The notes: generated by a model not told the origin, from the sequence alone. A stretch of DNA of 64,000 bases from Tardiphaga sp. vice304 (GCF_007018905.1 NZ_CP041402.1:1662001-1726000), one strand, 5' to 3'; shown: positions 27,816 to 37,572, numbered from the stretch's first letter. Program-made: numbers and translations.

Positions 27816-28786
27816 TGACAATGCCGCTGTTTCTCGACGAGGCTGCCATCGCGCCATTGATCGACATGGCCGACGCCGTCGATTGTCTGGAACAGGCGTT
27901 CAAACGCTGGCGCGATCCGGGGGTCGTCAACATGGTCCGGTCCCGCGCGCGGCCGCCGCACGGCGTGCTCAATCTGATGGGCGCAGTCGACGGGCCTGCG
28001 GGGGTGTACGGCTACAAGTCGTATTTCGCCGCGGCGGCATCGGTGCGCTTCCACATCGCGCTGCATTCCGTGGCGGACGGCCGCCTGCTCGTCCTGATGG
28101 AATCCTCGCTGTTCAGCCAGGTTCGCACCGGCGCCGCCAGTGGACTCGCGACAAAACTCCTTGCGCGCCCGAACGCTTCCACGCTTGCACTGATCGGGAC
28201 AGGACGTCAGGCGACGGCGCAGGCGGAAGCCGTCTGCGCCGTGCGGCCGATCAAAAGGGTCAACGTCAGTGGCCGCGATCCGGCGCGTGCTGCCGCCTTC
28301 GCCGAACGTCTTCGGCGACTGTTGCAGATCGACGTGGTCGTTGCCTCCGATGCACGCGCCGCCGTGGAAGATGCAGACGTTGTCGGCACGATCACTCGTT
28401 CCTCGACGCCGGTGATCGCGGCATCGTGGCTGAAGCCGGGTGCTCACGTGAACGCGGCCGGCGCCAACACGTCCGATCGTCGCGAGATCGATCCGGCGAC
28501 GCTCAAGCGGGCGGCCGTCCTGGTGACCGACGATCGCGCGCAAGCCCGCGTTGAGGCTGCCGAACTGATGGATCTGCATGCAGCCGGCGAGATGTCCTGG
28601 AATGATGTGGTCGAGCTTGGCGACCTGCTGAGCAGCCCGGTTTGCTGGACACGCCGCTCCGCCGATGACGTCACCGTCTTCAAATCACTCGGCATCGCCT
28701 TCGAGGATGTCGCTTATGCCAACCACCTGTATCTGCGCGGCCTGGCTGCGGGCCTGTGGCGGGCGGAGGACTTCCGCACCACCTGA
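27815..28786 (+). CDS. Ornithine cyclodeaminase/mu-crystallin family protein
   Basis: A 323-residue NAD(P)-binding protein. Members either cyclise ornithine, reduce ketimines or cyclic imino acids, or form amino acids from keto acids. Residues near the start fit the dimer and substrate domain (VRSRARPPHG; YGYKSYF), and the Rossmann motif is LIGTGRQA at about 127-134. The canonical ornithine-binding lysine/aspartate set cannot be confirmed by eye, so imine reductase or dehydrogenase activity is equally possible. The start (TGATG) overlaps the binding-protein stop. It is the last gene of the six-gene operon and ends 10 bases from the convergent LysR gene. Confidence 0.85.
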   Translation: MTMPLFLDEAAIAPLIDMADAVDCLEQAFKRWRDPGVVNMVRSRARPPHGVLNLMGAVDGPAGVYGYKSYFAAAASVRFHIALHSVADGRLLVLMESSLFSQVRTGAASGLATKLLARPNASTLALIGTGRQATAQAEAVCAVRPIKRVNVSGRDPARAAAFAERLRRLLQIDVVVASDARAAVEDADVVGTITRSSTPVIAASWLKPGAHVNAAGANTSDRREIDPATLKRAAVLVTDDRAQARVEAAELMDLHAAGEMSWNDVVELGDLLSSPVCWTRRSADDVTVFKSLGIAFEDVAYANHLYLRGLAAGLWRAEDFRTT

Positions 28787-28795
28787 CGGCGTTCG

Positions 28796-29728
28796 TCACG
28801 ACGCGCGCCGGACGTGATGGTCGGCGCCGAACGCGCCCGACGCCAGCAGCTTGCGCATCTCCTGCTCGGTCAGGTCTATCATGCAGCGTACCGCCGGCGT
28901 GAGCGGCCGATCGTTTCGCCATGCCAGAACGCGGGTGAGACTCCACCCGTCGACCTGGCACAGCGAAACCGTATTCGTCACATGGCTCGGCGATACCGCA
29001 CTGTAGGGAAGCAACGCATAGCCGAGTCCGGCCTGAACGAAGCTGTGCTGCAGCCGCATGCTTTCCGTCTCGGCCACGATCCTGAGCTGTCCGCCGTGCT
29101 GGTCGACGAAATTGTCGAGCCAGCCGCGCACCGTACTCGGCGGCGTGGTCAGCACCAGCGGCCGTCTGACCACGTCCTCCACGCTGCAGCTTGATCCCTC
29201 GGCGAACTCGCCCGGCGGGCCGACAAGATAGACCGCTTCGCCAACGAAGCTGTGCAGGTCGAAGTTGCGCACATCTGCCAGGCGCCCGTTCGGAAGGACG
29301 GCAAGGTCGATCTCGTTGCTGTTGAGCCAGTCGGCAAGATGGCCGACGCCTTCGTAGAAGCGTAGCCGCACGTCGGGATAAAGCGAAAGATAGAGTTTCG
29401 ACAACCGGCAGAACAGCACGCTGGCAATCGACGGCGGTGCGCCGAAGGCGACTGTGCCGCGTGGGATCGTTCCCTCCGCCATCACGTCGGCGCGGGCCTG
29501 TTCGGTCTGCCGAAGAATGAAGCGCGCGCGTTCTAGCAGCAGGGCTCCGGCCGCAGTCGGCGTGATTCCGTCGCTGTGCCGATGGAATAACTCCACGCCG
29601 AGTTCGGTCTCCAGCATCTTGATTTGGCGGGTCAGCGCCGGCTGGGCGATCCGCAGGCAATCGGAGGCGCGACGATAGCTGCCGAGTTCGGCAATCTTCG
29701 AAAAATATTCGAGCTGCTTACTGTTCAC
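28796..29728 (-). CDS. LysR-family regulator
   Basis: A 310-residue regulator. The winged helix-turn-helix is at 3-60 (QLEYFSKIAELGSYRRASDCL, then QPALTRQIKMLE), and the periplasmic-binding-like effector domain covers about 90-300. It lies between two operons of the catabolic island and is divergent from the CocE-type hydrolases. A perfect LysR-type site (29762-29784) is in the 195-base gap and a partial copy is upstream of the ABC operon at 22358. It therefore probably activates both in response to a pathway compound, as LysR proteins often do. Confidence 0.93.
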   Translation of the reverse strand: MNSKQLEYFSKIAELGSYRRASDCLRIAQPALTRQIKMLETELGVELFHRHSDGITPTAAGALLLERARFILRQTEQARADVMAEGTIPRGTVAFGAPPSIASVLFCRLSKLYLSLYPDVRLRFYEGVGHLADWLNSNEIDLAVLPNGRLADVRNFDLHSFVGEAVYLVGPPGEFAEGSSCSVEDVVRRPLVLTTPPSTVRGWLDNFVDQHGGQLRIVAETESMRLQHSFVQAGLGYALLPYSAVSPSHVTNTVSLCQVDGWSLTRVLAWRNDRPLTPAVRCMIDLTEQEMRKLLASGAFGADHHVRRAS

Positions 29729-29761
29729 GCGAGCATTTCCCCTGCGTGGCGAGTTGGTCCC

Positions 29762-29784
29762 GCCGATACCGTTTTTGTATCGGC
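29762..29784. promoter_or_regulatory. LysR box, perfect inverted repeat with T-N11-A
   Basis: GCCGATAC (29762-29769) and GTATCGGC (29777-29784) form a perfect 8-bp inverted repeat with a 7-base spacer, giving ATAC-N7-GTAT and the T-N11-A signature of LysR regulators. It lies 33 bases upstream of the lysR start and 140 bases upstream of the hydrolase operon. Confidence 0.75.
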
Positions 29785-29923
29785 TGCATCTAATAATGAT
29801 ATTTGAAGATGATCAAGTGGCCTTGTAGCGTTTGGCTGTCGTCAGTCGGGCGAACCTGCGGCACCACGCCGCGACCGCTGTACGTCGCGCAGTAAGATTT
29901 CCTCACAAATTACTGGGGCCACG

Positions 29924-31672
29924 ATGTCCAACAAAAATGAGATCCGCGACGGCATGCGGATCGATTGGGATGTTCCGATCACGATGGAAGACGGCGTCGT
30001 CCTGCGTGCCGACATCTTCCGCCCGCTGAATGATGCGCCATGCCCCGCGCTCGTCACCTACGGTCCATACGGCAAAGGTCTGGCGTTTCAGCAGGGCTAC
30101 AAGACGGCCTGGGAAATCATGGAGCGCGACTATAACGACGCGCTCGAGGGCACGTCGAACAGATACCAGAACTGGGAAGTTCCGGATCCCGAGAAGTGGG
30201 TCCCGGATGGCTACGCCTGCGTACGTATCGACAGCCGCGGCGCCGGACGGTCGGAAGGGTTTCTCGCGGTGCATGGCCCGCAGGAAACCCGGGATTTTGC
30301 GGCGTGTATCGAGTGGATCGGGTCGCAGCCGTGGTGCAGCGGCAAAGTAGGCCTCAACGGCATCTCCTACTATGCCGCTAACCAGTGGCGGGTCGCCTCG
30401 TTGCGGCCGAAGCATCTGGCTGCCTTGTGCATCTGGGAAGGCTTTGCAGACAACTACCGCGATGCAACGCATCACGGCGGCATCCTCTCAGTGTTCCGCA
30501 AGAACTGGCAGGACATGCAGGTGAAAACCGTGCAGCACGGCGTCGGCGAGCGAGGCGCGCGCAGTGTCGTTACTGGCGAACTCGTCTGCGGGCCGGAGAC
30601 GCTGTCCGAGGAAGTTCTGGCCGCTAACCGCGCCGATATGCCGCGCGAATTGCTGACCCATCATCTTGATGGAGATTATTACTGGTCGCAGGCCGGCGAT
30701 ATGGCGAAGATCGAGGTGCCCTTGCTCAGCGCCGGCAACTGGGGCGGCCAGGGTCTGCATTTGCGCGGCAACGTCGAAGGTTTCGTCAACGCGGCGTCGA
30801 CGCAGAAGTGGCTCGAGATGCATGGCGGCGCGCACTGGGCCGAATTTTATACCGATTACGGGTTGGCGCTGCAGAAGTGCTTTTTCGGTCATTTCCTGAA
30901 GGGCGAGGCGACCGGCTGGGAGCAGCAGCCGAAGGTGCAGTTGCAGATCCGGCGGCCGGGCCTGACCAAGTTTCCGGTGCGCGCGGAAAACGAGTGGCCG
31001 CTCGCGCGCACGCAGTGGACGAAGTTCTACTTCGATCCGGACACACGCGCGCTGACCACCGACGTCCCCACATCCAGCACGACGCTCGCCTATGACGCGA
31101 TGGGCGACGGTCTCACTTTCATGTCCGCACCGCTCGAGCAGGAGATGGAAATCACCGGCCCGTCCGCCGCAAAGCTGTTCCTCAGTTCGGCAACCGCGGA
31201 CGCCGACGTGTTCCTGGTGCTGCAGGTGTTCGATCCCGAGGGCACGGAAGTCGTGTTCTACGGAGCGCTCGATCCACATACGCCGATCGGGCAGGGCTGG
31301 CTGCGCGCGTCGCATCGCAAGCTCGATTCGTCGCGCAGCAAGCCCTATCGTCCCTACCACGCCCACGATGAGCTTCAACCGCTGACGCCCGGCGTCAGCA
31401 CCGAACTCGACGTGGAGATCTGGCCGACCTGTATCGTGATCCCGCGCGGTTACCGCTTCGGCCTCTGCGTGCGAGGCAAGGATTATGTCTGGGCGGGCGC
31501 GGCGACGAGCCTGTCGAACATGAAGCGGCCGATGACCGGCTGCGGGCCGTTCGTGCATGACGATCCCGAAGATCGCCCGGCCGAGGTCTTCGGCGGCGAG
31601 AACACGTTGCATTTCGCACCGGACAACGCACCCTTCGTTCTGTTGCCGGTAATCCCGCAGACACAGAGCTGA
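29924..31672 (+). CDS. CocE/NonD family hydrolase 1 (X-Pro dipeptidyl-peptidase S15 type)
   Basis: A 582-residue serine hydrolase of the cocaine esterase/glutaryl-acylase family. An alpha/beta core covers about 15-330 with the nucleophile S148 in GISYY, and a jelly-roll domain about 350-575 (GWLRASHRKLD, then TELDVEIWPT, is the family end block). The RIDSRGAGRSEG segment precedes the nucleophile, as in CocE. Members cleave esters, beta-lactam side-chain amides or Xaa-Pro peptides. No signal peptide is seen. It is the first of three tandem paralogues spaced 63 and 52 bases apart; the first two are close copies, suggesting local duplication followed by divergence of specificity. Confidence 0.92.
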   Translation: MSNKNEIRDGMRIDWDVPITMEDGVVLRADIFRPLNDAPCPALVTYGPYGKGLAFQQGYKTAWEIMERDYNDALEGTSNRYQNWEVPDPEKWVPDGYACVRIDSRGAGRSEGFLAVHGPQETRDFAACIEWIGSQPWCSGKVGLNGISYYAANQWRVASLRPKHLAALCIWEGFADNYRDATHHGGILSVFRKNWQDMQVKTVQHGVGERGARSVVTGELVCGPETLSEEVLAANRADMPRELLTHHLDGDYYWSQAGDMAKIEVPLLSAGNWGGQGLHLRGNVEGFVNAASTQKWLEMHGGAHWAEFYTDYGLALQKCFFGHFLKGEATGWEQQPKVQLQIRRPGLTKFPVRAENEWPLARTQWTKFYFDPDTRALTTDVPTSSTTLAYDAMGDGLTFMSAPLEQEMEITGPSAAKLFLSSATADADVFLVLQVFDPEGTEVVFYGALDPHTPIGQGWLRASHRKLDSSRSKPYRPYHAHDELQPLTPGVSTELDVEIWPTCIVIPRGYRFGLCVRGKDYVWAGAATSLSNMKRPMTGCGPFVHDDPEDRPAEVFGGENTLHFAPDNAPFVLLPVIPQTQS

Positions 31673-31735
31673 GACGACGGCGATCGAAGTGGCGCGAAGG
31701 TTCTCCATAGAAGAACCGCGCAGGGGAGAAGACGA

Positions 31736-33493
31736 ATGGACAAGGGCGATGCCGGCGTTCGGCTGACGCAGGACAACATGCTCATCGAGATCGACGTTCC
31801 GATTGCGATGGATGACGGTGTGGTGTTGCGGGCCGACATCTTCCGGCCCGTCGAGGCCGGCAATTATCCTGTCATCATCAGTTACGGCCCTTACGGCAAG
31901 GGCCTGCCGTTCCAGACCGGCTACAAGACGGCCTGGGACATCATGGCGTGCGAGCACCCGGACGCCGTGGCGGGGACCTCCAGCAAGTACGCCAATTGGG
32001 AAGTGGTCGATCCCGAGAAGTGGGTGCCCGATGGTTACGCGGTGGTGCGCGTCGACAGTCGCGGTGCCGGCCGGTCGCCGGGCTATCTGGACCATCATTC
32101 GCGGCGCGAGACCCAGGACTTCTACGATTGCATCGAATGGGCAGGCGCGCAGCCGTGGTCGAACGGTAAGGTCGGCCTCAATGGCATTTCCTATTACGCC
32201 ACCAATCAATGGCGCGTGGCCGGCCTGGCCCCGCCGCATCTTGCTGCGATCTGCGTCTGGGAAGGCTATGCCGACCGCTACCGCGACGCCACGCATCACG
32301 GCGGCATCGCCTGCACCTTCCAGAAGAACTGGCAGGAAATGCAGGTCAAATCGGTGCAGCACGGACGCGGCGACAACGGTCCGCGCTCGCCGTTGACCGG
32401 CGACACCGTCTGCGGTCCGTCGACGCTGTCCGAGCAGGAGATGGAGCACAACCGCTCGAAGCTGTGGCCGGAGATCATCGATAACGCGTTCGACGGCGAC
32501 TTCTATCGGGTGCGCTCCGCCGACTGGGCAAAGGTCAAGGTGCCGCTGCTGTCCTGCGGCAATTGGGGCGGTCAGGGCCTGCATCTGCGCGGCAATATCG
32601 AGGGCTTCGTCCATGCAGCCTCGGAGCAGAAATGGCTCGAGATGCATGGCGGCTCGCACTGGGCACTGTTCTACACCGATTACGGCGTTGATCTGCAGAA
32701 GCGTTTCTTCGATCGCTTCCTCAAGGGAAAACAGAACGGGTGGGAAAAGCAGCCCCCCGTGCAACTGCAGATCCGCTATCCCGGCGAGAAATTTGTGCTC
32801 CGCCATGAAGGCGAGTGGCCGATCGCCCGTACCAACTGGAGCAGGGCCTATCTGTACGGCGAGACGCTGGTCGCTGAGGCTCCGCAAGGTGGCGCGGCGC
32901 AGGTGACGTTCGACGCGACCGGCGAGGGTGTGACCTTCCGCGCGCCGCCGCTCAAGGAATCGCTCGAGATAACCGGTCCGCTCGCCGCAAAGCTGTACGT
33001 GTCGTCGTCCACCGTGGACGCGGACGTGTTCCTGATCTTTCGGGTGTTTGACCGGGCGGGCGACGAGGTCGTGTTCCAGGGCGCTCTGGACCCTCATACG
33101 CCGGTGGCGCAGGGCTGGCTCCGCGCCTCGCACCGCGAACTCGATCCTGTCCGGTCCCTGCCGTACCGGCCGTGGCATGCCCATGCCAGCGCGCAACCGC
33201 TGGTGCCGGGCGACATCTATGAACTCGACATCGAAATCTGGCCGACATCGATCGTGATCCCCGCCGGCTACAGCTATGGGCTGACCGTCCGCGGCACCGA
33301 CTACGAATACGCCGGACCGGCGGCGACGCTGTCGAACATGAAGAACCCGATGAAGGGCTGCGGCCCGTTCGTCCACGACGATCCGGAGGATCGTCCTAGT
33401 GACATCTTCGGCGGCAAGACCACGCTGCATATCGGCGGCCGGCACGCGCCGTATGTGCTGCTTCCAATCGTTCCGCCGAAGCAGGAATCCTGA
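31736..33493 (+). CDS. CocE/NonD family hydrolase 2
   Basis: A 585-residue paralogue of the preceding gene, matching it over the whole length with the same blocks: YGPYGKGL, GYKTAW, EKWVPDGYA, the nucleophile S152 in GISYYA, THHGG, GNWGGQGLHLRGN and SLSNMK-type endings. An alpha/beta hydrolase domain is followed by a C-terminal jelly roll. The start ATG at 31736 has AGGGGAGAAG upstream. Retention of both catalytic domains in all three copies argues that each is functional, perhaps on chemically related substrates or at different steps. Confidence 0.92.
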   Translation: MDKGDAGVRLTQDNMLIEIDVPIAMDDGVVLRADIFRPVEAGNYPVIISYGPYGKGLPFQTGYKTAWDIMACEHPDAVAGTSSKYANWEVVDPEKWVPDGYAVVRVDSRGAGRSPGYLDHHSRRETQDFYDCIEWAGAQPWSNGKVGLNGISYYATNQWRVAGLAPPHLAAICVWEGYADRYRDATHHGGIACTFQKNWQEMQVKSVQHGRGDNGPRSPLTGDTVCGPSTLSEQEMEHNRSKLWPEIIDNAFDGDFYRVRSADWAKVKVPLLSCGNWGGQGLHLRGNIEGFVHAASEQKWLEMHGGSHWALFYTDYGVDLQKRFFDRFLKGKQNGWEKQPPVQLQIRYPGEKFVLRHEGEWPIARTNWSRAYLYGETLVAEAPQGGAAQVTFDATGEGVTFRAPPLKESLEITGPLAAKLYVSSSTVDADVFLIFRVFDRAGDEVVFQGALDPHTPVAQGWLRASHRELDPVRSLPYRPWHAHASAQPLVPGDIYELDIEIWPTSIVIPAGYSYGLTVRGTDYEYAGPAATLSNMKNPMKGCGPFVHDDPEDRPSDIFGGKTTLHIGGRHAPYVLLPIVPPKQES

Positions 33494-33545
33494 AAGACAC
33501 TTACGAGCGAATTCGGAAACAAGTGACGAGGAAGCGGGGACGCAA

Positions 33546-35252
33546 ATGGGCGAAGGCATTGGGATGATTTTCGAGAAGGACGTCCTCATCGAGATGGACG
33601 ACGGCCTGCACCTTCGCGGCAACGTGTTCCGTCCTAAGGCCGAAGGTCGCTATCCTGTGATCATGGCGCAGGGCGTCTACGGAAAGGACGCCCATTTCGA
33701 GGACGCCTTTTCCGTGCAATGGGGCAAGCTGCTCGCGATCTATCCCGACCTTTGCGAAAACGGTTCGACGGGACGCTATCTGCGCTGGGAGACCGTCGAT
33801 CCCGAACGCTGGGTGCCGTTCGGCTACGTGGTCGTTCAGGTCGATGCGCGCGGTACCGGCAAATCGCCGGGCTATCTCGATCCCCGCTCGCCGCGCGAGA
33901 TCCAGGACTACTGCTGTTCGATCGAATGGGCGGGAACGCAACCCTGGTCGAACGGCAAGGTGGGCCTTGCCGGAATTTCCTATTACGCCTTCACGCAGTG
34001 GGCCGTCGCCGCGCTGAAACCGCCGCATCTCGTCGCCATAATGCCCTGGGAAGGCTACGTGGACTACTACCGCGACGGCAGCCATCACGGCGGCATCTAT
34101 GCCAATGCTTTTACCTCGGCCTGGTGGCCGCGCCAGGTGCTGGTCAACCAGCACGGCAACGGCGACACCACCTATTTCGACCGCGACACCAACCAGCCAA
34201 GCACCGGACCCGCGCTGCGCCCTGACCAGCTCGAGGCCAACCGGACCGATTATCCGGCGGACCTGCTGCGCCACAGATTGGATGACGCCTGGTATCAGGA
34301 ACGCACGCCCGATCTCAGCCGGATCTCGATCCCGGTGCTGTCCGCGGGCAACTGGGGTGGCCCCGGCGTTCACATGCGCGGCAATGTCGAAGGCTTCTTG
34401 AACGTCGCCTCGACGGACAAGTGGCTGTCGATGCACATCGGCACCCATTGGGACAGCTTCTATCTGCCGGAATACGTTGCAATCCAGCGCCGTTTCTTCA
34501 ATCGTTTTCTCAAGGGCGAGAATAACGGCTGGGATCAGGAGCCGCGCGTGCAACTCGCAATCCGTCGGCCCGAGAGCACCATTCGCGGACCGAACACCGC
34601 GGCGTTCCGCATGGAGAACGAATTTCCGCTCGCGCGAACGCAGTGGACGAGGTTTTACCTCGATGCACAGTCTTCCGCAGTGTCGACGGTGAAACCCGAT
34701 CACGCAAGCGCGCTGGAGTACGAAGCGTGGGGCGAGGGCGTCACGCTGCTGTCGCCGCCTTTTGCTGAAGAGACCGAGTTCACCGGTTTCGTCACCGCGC
34801 ACCTTTTCCTATCGTCGTCCACCGATGACATGGACATTTTTGCCACCATCCGCATCTTTGATCCGCGGAGTCAGGAAGTTGTTTTCACGGGCGCTCATGA
34901 GCCAACTCCCGTAACCCGCGGCTGGCTGCGTGCGTCGCATCGTAAACTCGATCCCAAACGCACGCTCCCTTATCGGGCGTTTCATGCCCATGACGAAATT
35001 CAGAAGCTCGATCCCCGCCGGATCTACGAGGTCGACGTTGAACTCTGGCCGACCTGCATCGTCTTCCCCAAAGGATATCGCCTTGCCCTGACACTGATGG
35101 GGAAAGATTTCGAATTTCCCGGAACGCCCGGGCGACTGCTGCATAACCACCCCGTCGACCGGCCTGCCGGCGTGGCCAGCACGAATACGATCTGCACCGG
35201 CGGCGACCAGGCGTCGTATTTGCTGATGCCACTGATTCCGAGCGCATCGTGA
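33546..35252 (+). CDS. CocE/NonD family hydrolase 3
   Basis: A 568-residue, more divergent member of the tandem. The nucleophile is S145 in AGISYYA. The shared blocks DARGTGKSPGYLD, GNWGGPGVHMRGNVEGFL and GWLRASHRKLDPKRTLPYR are present. The ATG at 33546 with a GGAAGCGGGGA lead is chosen because an in-frame start 147 bases earlier would lie inside gene 2. It ends 98 bases before the next gene, a TctC/Bug receptor. Its lower similarity to copies 1 and 2 suggests an older duplication or a different substrate. Confidence 0.92.
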   Translation: MGEGIGMIFEKDVLIEMDDGLHLRGNVFRPKAEGRYPVIMAQGVYGKDAHFEDAFSVQWGKLLAIYPDLCENGSTGRYLRWETVDPERWVPFGYVVVQVDARGTGKSPGYLDPRSPREIQDYCCSIEWAGTQPWSNGKVGLAGISYYAFTQWAVAALKPPHLVAIMPWEGYVDYYRDGSHHGGIYANAFTSAWWPRQVLVNQHGNGDTTYFDRDTNQPSTGPALRPDQLEANRTDYPADLLRHRLDDAWYQERTPDLSRISIPVLSAGNWGGPGVHMRGNVEGFLNVASTDKWLSMHIGTHWDSFYLPEYVAIQRRFFNRFLKGENNGWDQEPRVQLAIRRPESTIRGPNTAAFRMENEFPLARTQWTRFYLDAQSSAVSTVKPDHASALEYEAWGEGVTLLSPPFAEETEFTGFVTAHLFLSSSTDDMDIFATIRIFDPRSQEVVFTGAHEPTPVTRGWLRASHRKLDPKRTLPYRAFHAHDEIQKLDPRRIYEVDVELWPTCIVFPKGYRLALTLMGKDFEFPGTPGRLLHNHPVDRPAGVASTNTICTGGDQASYLLMPLIPSAS

Positions 35253-35350
35253 CGCCGCGCAGCAGTCAGTTGACCGAAGCGCCGGATGCTCGCGCCCGCA
35301 CGCGAAAGTCAGCGAACCCGCCTACGACGGCCAGCCAGTGGAGAACGATC

Positions 35351-36340
35351 ATGGTTTTTTTCGGCGCGCGCTATCGCAACTGCTTGTCTCGAACCCTGTT
35401 GACGATCTGTGCGTCGTTGACCGTGGGCGCATCGGCGGCCTCGGCCGAAGATTATCCTGACCGTTCGCTCAAAATCGTGCAGCCTTTTGCCGCCGGAGGC
35501 TCGACCGACGTCCTCGCCCGTGGCCTGGCGCAGAAGCTCAGCGAGTATCTGCGCCAGCCGGTGATCGTCGAGGCGCGGCCCGGTGCCAATGGCATCATTG
35601 CCACGCAAGCCGTCGCAAAATCTCCGCCGGACGGCTACACGATCCTGCTCACGACCGGCTCCTTCACTGCGAATCCGCAGGTCGCGAGCAAACCGCCATA
35701 CGATGTCTTCAAGGAGTTCAAGCCGATCACGCAACTGGCCGGTTCCTATGGACTGGCTCTGCTCACTAACCTGCCGGCGAATTCGGTGGCGGAACTCGTC
35801 TCTGATGCGAAGAAGGCGGCAAAGCCGCTCTCCTATGCGACGTCCGGCGCCGGCAACCTGACCCATATCGCGGGCCGGCTGTTCGAGTTGCGAACCGGGC
35901 TCGACCTCACGGCGGTACCCTACAACACGCCCGCCATGCTTTCCGACGTCATGACCGGCACCGTCAGCATGACCTTCAACTCGCTGTTCACGGCTGTTCC
36001 GATGGTAGGGCAGAAGCAGATCAAGGCGCTGGCCATCACTGGCGACCGCCGGTCGCCGGCGCTTCCCGATACGCCGACCATGGCGGAAGCGGGCATGAAG
36101 GACTACAATCTGACGGGATATTTCGGCATTCTGTTCCCGGCCGGCGTCCCGGCCGACCGGGTCGAGCGTATCTACCGGGAAACAATGAGAGCGCTCGAGA
36201 CGCCTGAAGTCAGGAAGCTGATCGAAGAGAATGGTCTTTACGTGGTTGGCTCATCCCCCGACGAGTTTGCTGCCTATATCAAGCAGGACTTCGACTATCA
36301 GAAAAAACTGATGGATGAGGTCGGACTCCGGCCTAACTGA
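35351..36340 (+). CDS. Bug/TctC-type periplasmic receptor 2
   Basis: A 329-residue orphan receptor. The signal peptide ends at SAASA-EDYP; signatures are YPDRSLKIVQPFAAGGSTD, VIVEARPGANG, the PDGYTILL segment and the second-domain loop SYATSGAGN. The ATG at 35351 is preferred; an in-frame GTG at 35249 overlapping gene 3 would add 34 residues before a normal leader. It is probably the last gene of the LysR-controlled hydrolase operon. The ligand is unknown; no TctAB permease is nearby, so it may signal or share a permease encoded elsewhere. Confidence 0.9.
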   Translation: MVFFGARYRNCLSRTLLTICASLTVGASAASAEDYPDRSLKIVQPFAAGGSTDVLARGLAQKLSEYLRQPVIVEARPGANGIIATQAVAKSPPDGYTILLTTGSFTANPQVASKPPYDVFKEFKPITQLAGSYGLALLTNLPANSVAELVSDAKKAAKPLSYATSGAGNLTHIAGRLFELRTGLDLTAVPYNTPAMLSDVMTGTVSMTFNSLFTAVPMVGQKQIKALAITGDRRSPALPDTPTMAEAGMKDYNLTGYFGILFPAGVPADRVERIYRETMRALETPEVRKLIEENGLYVVGSSPDEFAAYIKQDFDYQKKLMDEVGLRPN

Positions 36341-36419
36341 CGGCGTCCAAGAACGCATCGCGCTCGATTTATCGGGCGTCCGCGACGGGTGACGATGGCC
36401 CGCGTCATCCGCAAACCCG

Positions 36420-37397
36420 TCAAGCGATATTGAGAACCAGGTTGCCCAGCAAGGTGCCGCCCTCGACCATCTCGTGCGCCTCGACAATTCGATCCAGGGG
36501 CATTTGGTAAGCGACGGTGTGAACGAGGCTGTTCTCGGTGAGCAGCCGACCGATCTCGGCAAGCCCACTGGCCCGGTCGGATACGGTCAACTCATAGATA
36601 AAGGCAAACGAAAGGCGGATGTTCAAACTCATCAACGCAAGGCTGGGAAGCGTGCTCTGCTGAGCTGACATGCCGTAGACGGCGCAGGTGGCATGTGGCT
36701 TCAGTATGTCGGGATAGTACACGGCGTTCCGCGACAAATCCATTTCGATGATGGAATCGACACCGGACGGCGCCAGTTGCCGCACCTTCCGAGCGACGTC
36801 CTCCGTGAGATAATTGATCACCTCGTCTGCGCCGGCAGACAAAGCATGCGCGGCCTTCTTGTCGCCACTGACGGTCGTCATCACGCGCGCGCCACGCCGC
36901 TTCGCCAGCTGGATCGCGTAATGTCCCACCGATCCGGCGCCGCCGGCGATCAGAATCGTGTCGCCAGGACGTGGATCTGCCAGATGAACGGCATGGATGG
37001 CGGTGAAGAGCGGAATTCCGAGGCAGGCGCCGATGTCGAAGCCGATGTTGTCCGGCAGGAGCACGGCCTGCTCGGAGGGCAGGGATATGTATTCAGCGGC
37101 CGTCCCGAAGGCCCGCTTCCACTGGCCGTTCCAAATCCAGACGCGCTCGCCGATCCGACTCGGCGCGACGCCGTCACCGACGGCATCAATGATGCCGGCT
37201 CCGTCGCTATGAGGCACCACGAGCGATGCCGGCATGGGGCGGAACCCGCCAATTCGCGCTTTCCAGTCGGACGGGTTGACGCCGCTCGTCATCAGCCTGA
37301 CGCGGACTTCTCCGGGCCCCGGCACGGGGGTCTCGAGTTCGCCAAGTTCGAGGACGTCGCTCGCGCGTCCCTGGCTTCGATAGAAGGCTGCACGCAT
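36420..37397 (-). CDS. Zinc-independent MDR family quinone oxidoreductase-like protein
   Basis: A 325-residue NADPH-dependent medium-chain reductase. A GroES-like domain covers about 1-125 (PGPGEVRVRLMTSGVNPSDWK), followed by a Rossmann fold with GGAGSVGHYA at about 150-160. It lacks the structural zinc cysteines, as in QOR/zeta-crystallin. Typical reactions are reduction of quinones or of the C=C bond of enones, so it could process an unsaturated intermediate. It is the last gene of a minus unit: Bug receptor, LVIVD protein, then this gene, 175 bases after the LVIVD stop. Confidence 0.88.
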   Translation of the reverse strand: MRAAFYRSQGRASDVLELGELETPVPGPGEVRVRLMTSGVNPSDWKARIGGFRPMPASLVVPHSDGAGIIDAVGDGVAPSRIGERVWIWNGQWKRAFGTAAEYISLPSEQAVLLPDNIGFDIGACLGIPLFTAIHAVHLADPRPGDTILIAGGAGSVGHYAIQLAKRRGARVMTTVSGDKKAAHALSAGADEVINYLTEDVARKVRQLAPSGVDSIIEMDLSRNAVYYPDILKPHATCAVYGMSAQQSTLPSLALMSLNIRLSFAFIYELTVSDRASGLAEIGRLLTENSLVHTVAYQMPLDRIVEAHEMVEGGTLLGNLVLNIA

Positions 37398-37572
37398 CTG
37401 CTATTCCACTCCAAGTGCCGAAATCTCGATCGAAAGGGTTCCGGCCGAAACGCGGTTCGCCCTGCAACCTCGGCAAGGCGACAGGCCGTCTTGCCGCTGA
37501 TTGCGTAGCAGAATTCGCCCTCGACGTCTGTCATGGTGCAGACGACGATGATGCAGCTTGAGCCACTCGACC

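Noticed and set aside
30488..33622. A very long open frame (over 1000 codons) on the minus strand across the CocE-type genes
   Set aside because: It is antisense to two genes with full catalytic motifs and shows no family motif itself; long antisense frames are common in high-GC DNA.
37398..37572. Possible small gene between the LVIVD and quinone-reductase genes
   Set aside because: Short frames exist on the minus strand but they overlap neighbours or lack a start signal and family motif.
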